A stretch of DNA of 10,861 nucleotides from Lentisphaeria bacterium UBA1791 (GTDB lineage Bacteria; Verrucomicrobiota; Lentisphaeria; Victivallales; Victivallaceae): the NCBI GenBank assembly GCA_002314455.1, contig DCFZ01000027.1, forward strand, positions 1 to 10,861. Reading direction: 5' to 3'. This document shows, piece after piece, positions 6,905 to 10,861 of the stretch. The translations under genes were made by a program, and so were the position numbers. How positions within the stretch are numbered: the stretch's first letter is position 1; each line of letters opens with the position of its first letter. The notes below the pieces were generated by a model. That model worked only from the letters and a program-made list of their open reading frames with translations, had not been told where the DNA came from and searched no databases.

Positions 6905-7753
6905 ATGAAAACGGGATTGGTGCTCGAAGGCGGCGCGATGCGGGGACTTTTCACCTGCGGCGTGTTGGATGTTTTGATGGAAAATCACGTCGATTTCGAC
7001 GGGATGATCGGCGTTTCCGCCGGCGCCGCGTTTGGGTGCAACTTCAAATCGCGCCAAGCCGGACGCGCCATCCGCTACAACAAGCGCTACTGCCGCGATC
7101 CGCGCTATTGCGGCGTGCGTTCCCTGCTCAAGACGGGCGACCTCTACGGCGGGGAATTCTGCTATCACACCATCCCGGAAAAACTCGACCTCTTCGACGG
7201 CGGCGAATTTGCCCGCAACCCGATGGAATTCTACGCCGTCGTCACCGACGTCGCGACGGGCAAGGCGTGTTACCACCTCTGCGGCAAAGATGCGCCGGTG
7301 GAATTCGAGTGGATCCGCGCATCGGCGTCGATGCCGCTTTTCAGCCGCCCCGTCGAACTTGAAGGCAAACGCTACCTCGACGGCGGCATTTCCGACTCGA
7401 TCCCGCTTGGATTCTTTGAGTCGATCGGCTACAAAAAAAATCTCGTCGTGCTGACGCAACCGGCACATTTTTGCAAAAAGAAACCGGCTCTGTTGCCGCT
7501 TTTTTGGGGATTTTTCCGCAAATACCCGGCGATCTACAACGCGATGAAAACGCGCTATTTGAACTACAACGCCTCGCTCGCGCTCGTCGCGGAACGGGAA
7601 AAAAGCGGCGACGCGCTCGTCATCCGCCCCCCAGCCCCGCTTCCGAGCGGCAAAGTAGAGCACAACGCCGGGCGCATGCAGTTGACCTACGACATCGGCC
7701 GCGCCGCCGCGCAGAGTATGATCGACAAGATCAACCATTTTCTGGAGAAATAA
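6905..7753 (+). CDS. Patatin-like phospholipase (serine lipid acyl hydrolase)
   Basis: A 282-residue patatin-family protein, of the kind that hydrolyses acyl esters of glycerolipids with a Ser-Asp dyad. All three signatures are present: the oxyanion-hole loop EGGAMRG (residues 8-14), the nucleophile elbow GVSAG (36-40) with Ser38, and DGG (159-161) with Asp159 followed by ISDSIP. The SASMP motif (140-144) before the DGG is also typical of bacterial YjjU-like patatins. There is no signal peptide, so it should act in the cytoplasm or on the inner leaflet. I start it at 6905, with AAGAAAGG six bases upstream and the oxyanion loop at the usual distance from the N-terminus; the ATG at 6881 lies at or before the expected transcription start. 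It is first in a four-gene operon, with one base between its stop and the next start. Confidence 0.9.
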   Translation: MKTGLVLEGGAMRGLFTCGVLDVLMENHVDFDGMIGVSAGAAFGCNFKSRQAGRAIRYNKRYCRDPRYCGVRSLLKTGDLYGGEFCYHTIPEKLDLFDGGEFARNPMEFYAVVTDVATGKACYHLCGKDAPVEFEWIRASASMPLFSRPVELEGKRYLDGGISDSIPLGFFESIGYKKNLVVLTQPAHFCKKKPALLPLFWGFFRKYPAIYNAMKTRYLNYNASLALVAEREKSGDALVIRPPAPLPSGKVEHNAGRMQLTYDIGRAAAQSMIDKINHFLEK

Positions 7754-7754
7754 A

Positions 7755-8387
7755 ATGAGCGATATTCCTTTCAAAGACGAGTTGCGCCGCAAACTTGTCC
7801 ACTTAAGTTCCTTCTGGATGCCGATATCAATGGTGCTTTTGCGCTCTTTCCGCTGGTACCTCGCGGTCTTTTTCGGGCTTCTCGCACTGGGGAGCGTTCT
7901 CGTCGAACACGCATTCGCCCGGGGCAACCAATCGGTGAGAAAACTTTACAACATTTTCTTTCACAACATGTTGCGCAAAGAGCCCAAGCCGACCGACTGG
8001 GTGATCAGCGGCGGACCGCCGGTTCTGGCGGCAAGTTGCGCCGTGCTCGTGCTCTTTCCGCCGGAACTTGCGGCGGCGTGTATGGCGCTGATGCTCGGCG
8101 GCGACACCGCGGCGGCGCTCATCGGGCGGCGTTTCGGCCGCATCCGCTTCGCCAACGGCAAATCGCTCGAAGGAACGATCGCTTTCATCGTCTTTGGCGC
8201 GCTCGCCTTTGGCGTCTTTTTCTCGTTCGGTCAAGCGAATTGTTGGCACGTCGTTGCCGCAAGTTGTCTTGCCGCCGTCGTCGGCTCGCTTGCGGAACTT
8301 TTTGAAAAGGTCATCCACATCGACGACAATTTCGGGATCCCGATTTTCGCGGGCTGGGCGGTGCAACTTCTTTTGCTGGCGCTCTAA
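7755..8387 (+). CDS. CTP-dependent polyprenol/diacylglycerol kinase-like membrane protein
   Basis: A 210-residue membrane protein of the DGK1/SEC59/VTE5 group, related to phosphatidate cytidylyltransferases, which phosphorylates a lipid alcohol (dolichol, phytol, farnesol or diacylglycerol) using CTP. Recognisable motifs are the N-terminal ELRRKLVHLSS (residues 9-19), GGDTAAALIGRRFGRIRF (115-132), the KSLEGT element (136-141) and the C-terminal IDDNFGIP (189-196), preceded by Glu181. About five to six hydrophobic segments lie between them (roughly 20-50, 88-100, 104-124, 142-158, 163-180 and 196-210). The usual GDG of eukaryotic members appears here as GDT. The ATG at 7755 has GGAG seven bases upstream, within the end of the patatin gene. 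Its operon position suggests that the lipid alcohol may come from the patatin reaction or from isoprenoid salvage; the substrate is inference. Confidence 0.82.
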   Translation: MSDIPFKDELRRKLVHLSSFWMPISMVLLRSFRWYLAVFFGLLALGSVLVEHAFARGNQSVRKLYNIFFHNMLRKEPKPTDWVISGGPPVLAASCAVLVLFPPELAAACMALMLGGDTAAALIGRRFGRIRFANGKSLEGTIAFIVFGALAFGVFFSFGQANCWHVVAASCLAAVVGSLAELFEKVIHIDDNFGIPIFAGWAVQLLLLAL

Positions 8388-8390
8388 CAA

Positions 8391-8948
8391 ATGAAGACCA
8401 ACGACCAATTGATCTGGAAAACGCTTTCCAGTCGCTATCTCGAGCGCAAACCGTGGTTCACCGTACGCGTCGACGCGATGGAACTGCCCAATGGCGGACG
8501 CATCGACGACTACTACGTTTTGGAATATCCCGACTGGGTCAACGTCATCGCCGTGACGCGCGAGGGCAAAATGGTGCTCGTCGAGCAATACCGCCACGGG
8601 GCGGGCAAAGTCTTTTTCGAGCTAGTGGCGGGCGTCAAGGAGGCATCGGAATCGCACCTCGACGCCGCCAAACGCGAACTCCTCGAGGAAACCGGCTACG
8701 GCAACGGCAAGTGGGAGCTTTTTTCCGTACTCAGCGCGAATCCCTCGACGCACAACAATCGCGCCTACACCTTTCTGGCGACCGGCGTCGAAAAGCTTTC
8801 CGGCCAGAAGCTTGACGAATGCGAAGCGCTGACCGCTCATGTTTTCGACGCAAATGCCGTTTTCAAGATGCTCCAGGATGGCGAGATCTTACAGGCGCTG
8901 ATGGCGGCGCCGTTATGGAAATATTTTTATGAAAGGGTAAACAAATGA
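8391..8948 (+). CDS. Nudix hydrolase, ADP-ribose pyrophosphatase-like
   Basis: A 185-residue cytoplasmic Nudix hydrolase. The Nudix box at residues 81-103 fits the G-x5-E-x7-REUxEExGU pattern exactly: Gly81, Glu87, Arg95-Glu96, Glu99-Glu100, Gly102. The order of strands, with YRHG (67-70) and FELVAG (76-81) just before the box, resembles ADP-ribose and nucleoside-diphosphate-sugar pyrophosphatases; the usual ELPAG is ELVAG here. Pro118, about 15 residues past the box, is at the place of the proline considered diagnostic for ADP-ribose pyrophosphatases. The start lies 3 bp after the stop of the lipid-kinase-like gene, and no clear ribosome binding site is seen, so translation is probably coupled. 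Its TGA overlaps the ATG of the next gene (ATGA). The substrate could be a nucleotide sugar, ADP-ribose or another diphosphate. Confidence 0.88.
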   Translation: MKTNDQLIWKTLSSRYLERKPWFTVRVDAMELPNGGRIDDYYVLEYPDWVNVIAVTREGKMVLVEQYRHGAGKVFFELVAGVKEASESHLDAAKRELLEETGYGNGKWELFSVLSANPSTHNNRAYTFLATGVEKLSGQKLDECEALTAHVFDANAVFKMLQDGEILQALMAAPLWKYFYERVNK

Positions 8949-9415
8949 TCAAAAAACTTGCGCTCATGACCTTCTTTGCCGCGACGCTCTGCGGCGCTGC
9001 GGAAAACACCGCCGTCGCCAATTGCGAACGCACCTACCGCTTCATCAAAAACGCGGGGCACTATTTCATCGCGACGACCGAAAACGATCAGCCGCGCGTG
9101 CGCCCCTTTGGCACCGTCCTCGTTTACGAGGGCAAACTCTATATACAAACCGGCAAAAAGAAGCAGGTCTTTCAGCAGATCGTCAAGAACCCGAAAGTCG
9201 AACTTTGCGCCTACAACGGCAAGGAGTGGATCCGCCTTTCCGGCACGCTCGTCAACGACGATCGCCGCGAGGTAAAAGCGGCGATGCTCGACGCTTATCC
9301 GTCGCTCAAAACGATGTACTCCCCCGACGACGACAACACCGCCGTGCTCTATTTCAAGGATGCGACGGCGACGATCTACACCTTTGCCGCCGAACCGGTC
9401 GTATTGAAATTCTGA
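8945..9415 (+). CDS. Exported pyridoxamine-phosphate-oxidase-like split-barrel protein
   Basis: A 156-residue protein of the FMN-binding split-barrel superfamily (pyridoxamine 5'-phosphate oxidase-like) with an added N-terminal signal peptide. Residues 1-19 have two lysines, a hydrophobic core and a GAA before Glu20, consistent with Sec export; Cys16 is not in a good lipobox because Leu precedes it. The split-barrel core follows: FIATTENDQPRVRPFG (41-56), whose arginines usually contact the flavin phosphate, LYIQTGKKKQVFQQI (65-79), NPKVELCAY (82-90) and IRLSG (96-100). It overlaps the Nudix gene by ATGA and has AAAGGG nearby, so it is the fourth gene of the operon. Most relatives are cytoplasmic; an exported form might bind FMN, haem or another cofactor outside the cytoplasm. 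The cofactor cannot be told from the sequence. Its last seven bases form part of the duplicated segment downstream. Confidence 0.8.
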   Translation: MIKKLALMTFFAATLCGAAENTAVANCERTYRFIKNAGHYFIATTENDQPRVRPFGTVLVYEGKLYIQTGKKKQVFQQIVKNPKVELCAYNGKEWIRLSGTLVNDDRREVKAAMLDAYPSLKTMYSPDDDNTAVLYFKDATATIYTFAAEPVVLKF

Positions 9416-9422
9416 CCGGCGT

Positions 9423-9451
9423 TTGCTTTTTCAAATTTTGCGTGATACGTT
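9423..9451 (+). promoter_or_regulatory. Promoter of zinc-ribbon gene 1, with a weak -10
   Basis: TTGCTT (9423-9428), a 17-bp spacer and TACGTT (9446-9451). The spacer is identical to that of copy 2, but the -10 box is poorer than the TATATT found there. The promoter begins 7 bp after the stop codon of the preceding gene. Confidence 0.5.
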
Positions 9452-9483
9452 ACAGCATACCCCAACAAAGAGGAGAATATTTT

Positions 9484-10077
9484 ATGAAATGTCCCCAATG
9501 CCATTCCGACAATCCGGAAGGGATGCTTTTCTGCGGCAAGTGCGGCGCCAAATTTGCTTCCTGCCCGAAGTGTCGCTTTATCAACAGCGGCGGAATGAGT
9601 TTTTGCGGCAAGTGCGGCGCAAAACTCAGCGTGGAAGCGCCCGATGCCAAGCCGCAAAGCGAAACGAAAACGCAACCGTTGTCAAAGATTCAACCGCACA
9701 TTTTGCAGGTCGAGAATTCTTCTCAAAAGAAATTGCCGCCGCGCGCACGCGTGGGTTCTCCGGCAGCAACTTATCCCCATCCCCCCGCAGAGAAAGTAAA
9801 GTCTCATCTTCCGGACAGCATTATACTTTTGGGATGGAATATTTTTAGCGTTTTTCGCGCTTTGAGCACCGATGCGGATATATTTATAGTCCCATTTTGC
9901 TTTTTTGCTCTCACCATTCCAAGCATCGTTTTTGCCGGTCACGCATACTATATGGTCCGCCAGCAAGATTTCGTCAACGCAAAAAAATACGCCCTTGTTG
10001 CCAATATCTTGAACTGGATTTATTTTAGCATCATCATCATCTGTGACGCCATATGGATCTACACAATCTGCTATTGA
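9484..10077 (+). CDS. Double zinc ribbon protein with C-terminal dispanin (CD225)-like membrane domain, copy 1
   Basis: A 197-residue protein in three parts. Residues 1-48 hold four CxxC pairs (Cys3/6, 17/20, 27/30, 41/44) forming two zinc ribbons of the double-zinc-ribbon type. Residues 49-108 are a low-complexity linker rich in Pro, Gln, Lys and Ser. The C-terminal part has two hydrophobic segments (about 133-155 and 174-194) separated by the short polar stretch RQQDFVNAKKYA (159-170). This arrangement, with a Pro-rich first helix, a D(F/Y)xxAKK loop and a second helix, resembles the CD225/dispanin family that includes IFITM proteins; the match is by eye. The ribbons should face the cytoplasm. 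AGGAG lies eight bases before the ATG. Its function is unknown; zinc-ribbon/dispanin-like proteins are mostly annotated as hypothetical. The linker and membrane part are AT-richer than the genes upstream. Confidence 0.78.
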   Translation: MKCPQCHSDNPEGMLFCGKCGAKFASCPKCRFINSGGMSFCGKCGAKLSVEAPDAKPQSETKTQPLSKIQPHILQVENSSQKKLPPRARVGSPAATYPHPPAEKVKSHLPDSIILLGWNIFSVFRALSTDADIFIVPFCFFALTIPSIVFAGHAYYMVRQQDFVNAKKYALVANILNWIYFSIIIICDAIWIYTICY

Positions 10078-10148
10078 ATTTTTTCGATCACCCGCGTCTG
10101 GACAAAAACAAAAAACTGCTTTAGCAGGTGCAGAATTCTGACCGGCGT

Positions 10149-10177
10149 TTGCTTTTTCAAATTTTGCGTGATATATT
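10149..10177 (+). promoter_or_regulatory. Promoter of zinc-ribbon gene 2, with a strong -10
   Basis: TTGCTT (10149-10154), a 17-bp spacer identical to that of copy 1, and TATATT (10172-10177). The -10 is much closer to consensus than TACGTT in copy 1. The ribosome binding site AGGAG (10196-10200) lies eight bases before the ATG. Between the first gene's stop (10077) and this block, 10078-10133 shows no other clear feature. Confidence 0.6.
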
Positions 10178-10208
10178 AACGCATACCCCAACAAGAGGAG
10201 AATATTTT

Positions 10209-10811
10209 ATGAAATGTCCCCAATGCCATTCCGACAATCCGGAAGGGATGCTTTTCTGCGGCAAGTGCGGCACCAAATTTGCTTCCTGCCCGAAGTGTCA
10301 CTTTATCAACAGCAACGGAATGAGCTTTTGCGGCAAGTGCGGCGCAAAACTCAGCGTGGAAACGCCCGATGCCAAACAACAAAGCGAAACGAAATTGCAC
10401 CCCGAAGTACAACCGGATATGTTGCATGACAAAAAGCCCCAAGAAGAGCAAATTCCATCGTGCACGCACACTGTTTCACCGGTGACAAAGTCGCCGCAAC
10501 CGCCGGAAGAAAAAGTAAAGACTCATCTTTCGGACAGCATCTTTCTCCTTGGATTGAATAGCTCGTCTATTATTACATGCATCACAAAGTATAATGTCAT
10601 AGCTCTGTTTCCACTTTGCCTCTTGCCACTTACCATCACCAGCGTTGTTTTTGCCGTGCAATCTTACCGCATGGTTCGTCGACAAGATTTCGTCAACGCA
10701 AAAAAATACGCCCAGATCGCCAATATCTTGAACTGGTGTTTTTTTAGCATCTTCATCATCAGCAGCATTATATCGGTCTACACAATCTATTGCCTCTTCG
10801 ACGGTTTATGA
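10209..10811 (+). CDS. Double zinc ribbon protein with C-terminal dispanin (CD225)-like membrane domain, copy 2
   Basis: A 200-residue paralogue of the preceding gene product. All eight ribbon cysteines are kept at the same positions (3, 6, 17, 20, 27, 30, 41, 44), and residues 1-50 differ from copy 1 only at 22, 31 and 36. The linker (about 51-100) is clearly diverged, with small length changes. Similarity resumes at EKVKTHLSDSI (101-111). The membrane part (about 130-152 and 172-194) is moderately diverged, but the polar loop RRQDFVNAKKYA is almost unchanged, as is ANILNW after it. The C-terminus ends YTIYCLFDGL where copy 1 stops at YTICY. The start at 10209 has AGGAG eight bases upstream. 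The two proteins could form hetero-oligomers or respond to different signals; both ideas are inference. Confidence 0.78.
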   Translation: MKCPQCHSDNPEGMLFCGKCGTKFASCPKCHFINSNGMSFCGKCGAKLSVETPDAKQQSETKLHPEVQPDMLHDKKPQEEQIPSCTHTVSPVTKSPQPPEEKVKTHLSDSIFLLGLNSSSIITCITKYNVIALFPLCLLPLTITSVVFAVQSYRMVRRQDFVNAKKYAQIANILNWCFFSIFIISSIISVYTIYCLFDGL

Positions 10812-10861
10812 CAGAAACTCATACCGTTTTCTCGCGGGAAATCTCCGGCAACTGGTAGATT

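Larger units (their letters stand above)
9408..10077 (+). repeat. Tandem duplication, copy 1 (promoter plus zinc-ribbon gene)
   Basis: A segment from AATTCTGACCGGCG (9408), through the promoter and leader, to the end of the first zinc-ribbon gene recurs 726 bp downstream. The leader block 9408-9483 differs from copy 2 by four substitutions and one extra A. The following block to 9669 differs at about nine positions. After that, similarity is patchy, with an exact run of about 31 bp at 9964-9994. The left end lies inside the 3' end of the split-barrel gene. Confidence 0.92.
10134..10811 (+). repeat. Tandem duplication, copy 2 (promoter plus zinc-ribbon gene)
   Basis: Second copy of the segment at 9408-10077, offset by 726 bp at the left end and 725 bp from the start codon on. 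It opens with the AATTCTGA that in copy 1 is the end of the split-barrel gene, which here is a non-coding remnant. High identity runs to about 10394. The linker is divergent, and similarity returns near the EKVK segment and in the membrane part (exact run at 10683-10713). Confidence 0.92.

Noticed and set aside
6854..7927. A 357-codon minus-strand open frame opposite the patatin gene
   Set aside because: The patatin frame has all catalytic motifs, a promoter and a ribosome binding site. The antisense product has no recognisable domain and crosses two real genes.
8960..8998. A lipoprotein signal at Cys16 of the exported split-barrel protein
   Set aside because: The residue before the cysteine is Leu, which does not fit a lipobox, whereas GAA before Glu20 suits ordinary signal peptidase cleavage.
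10105..10127. A small hairpin CTGC-TTTA-GCAG with A-rich flank, which could be a minus-strand terminator
   Set aside because: The stem is only 4 bp, and no minus-strand gene lies nearby whose transcription it would end.
9408..10811. The repeated blocks as an insertion sequence or integrated element
   Set aside because: There is no transposase, no terminal inverted repeat and no target-site duplication. The repeat is explained by simple tandem duplication of a host gene with its promoter.
10812..10861. The last 50 bases, examined for a terminator or a third copy of the repeat
   Set aside because: No hairpin with a T tract and no similarity to the repeated leader is visible before the window ends.

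Overview
The window is about 10.9 kb of protein-dense bacterial chromosome holding eleven genes, no RNA gene and no recognisable mobile element. The organism cannot be named from the sequence alone. A very large Sec-exported carbohydrate-active-type enzyme, moderate-to-high GC, strong GGAG-type ribosome binding sites and Gram-negative-style signal peptides would suit a member of the Planctomycetes-Verrucomicrobia-Lentisphaerae group (for example Lentisphaerae/Victivallales). This is inference.

Layout. 1-3616 (minus): rho-independent terminator and a 1178-residue secreted glycoside-hydrolase-like protein. 3737-4123 (plus) and 4098-4604 (minus): two hotdog-fold acyl-CoA thioesterases of different subfamilies, tail to tail, with stop codons overlapping by 26 bp. 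4730-6082 (plus) and 6070-6786 (minus): a MATE-family exporter and a FatA-type acyl-ACP thioesterase, again tail to tail with a 13 bp overlap. 6905-9415 (plus): a tightly packed four-gene operon of patatin-like lipase, CTP-dependent polyprenol/diacylglycerol kinase-like membrane protein, Nudix hydrolase, and an exported flavin-type split-barrel protein. 9484-10811 (plus): two tandem paralogues, each with a double zinc ribbon, a variable linker and a C-terminal two-helix membrane domain resembling the CD225/dispanin (IFITM) family.

Three head-to-head intergenic regions (3617-3736, 4605-4729, 6787-6904) have the same design: back-to-back sigma-70-like promoters with -35 boxes only 8-12 bp apart and very short leaders. 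The local consensus is close to TTGATT or TTGCTT, 17 bp, TATATT. The same signature lies in front of both zinc-ribbon genes.

Functionally, the centre is rich in acyl and lipid enzymes: three thioesterases, a patatin and a lipid-kinase-like protein. This suggests a local theme of fatty-acyl release and lipid or isoprenoid salvage, although only the four-gene operon is linked by transcription. The most unusual part is the right end. A segment of about 725 bp has been tandemly duplicated, carrying the last bases of the upstream gene, its promoter and a zinc-ribbon/dispanin-like gene. The copies keep nearly identical promoters and ribbons while the linker and membrane parts have diverged. No gap between genes exceeds about 130 bp.
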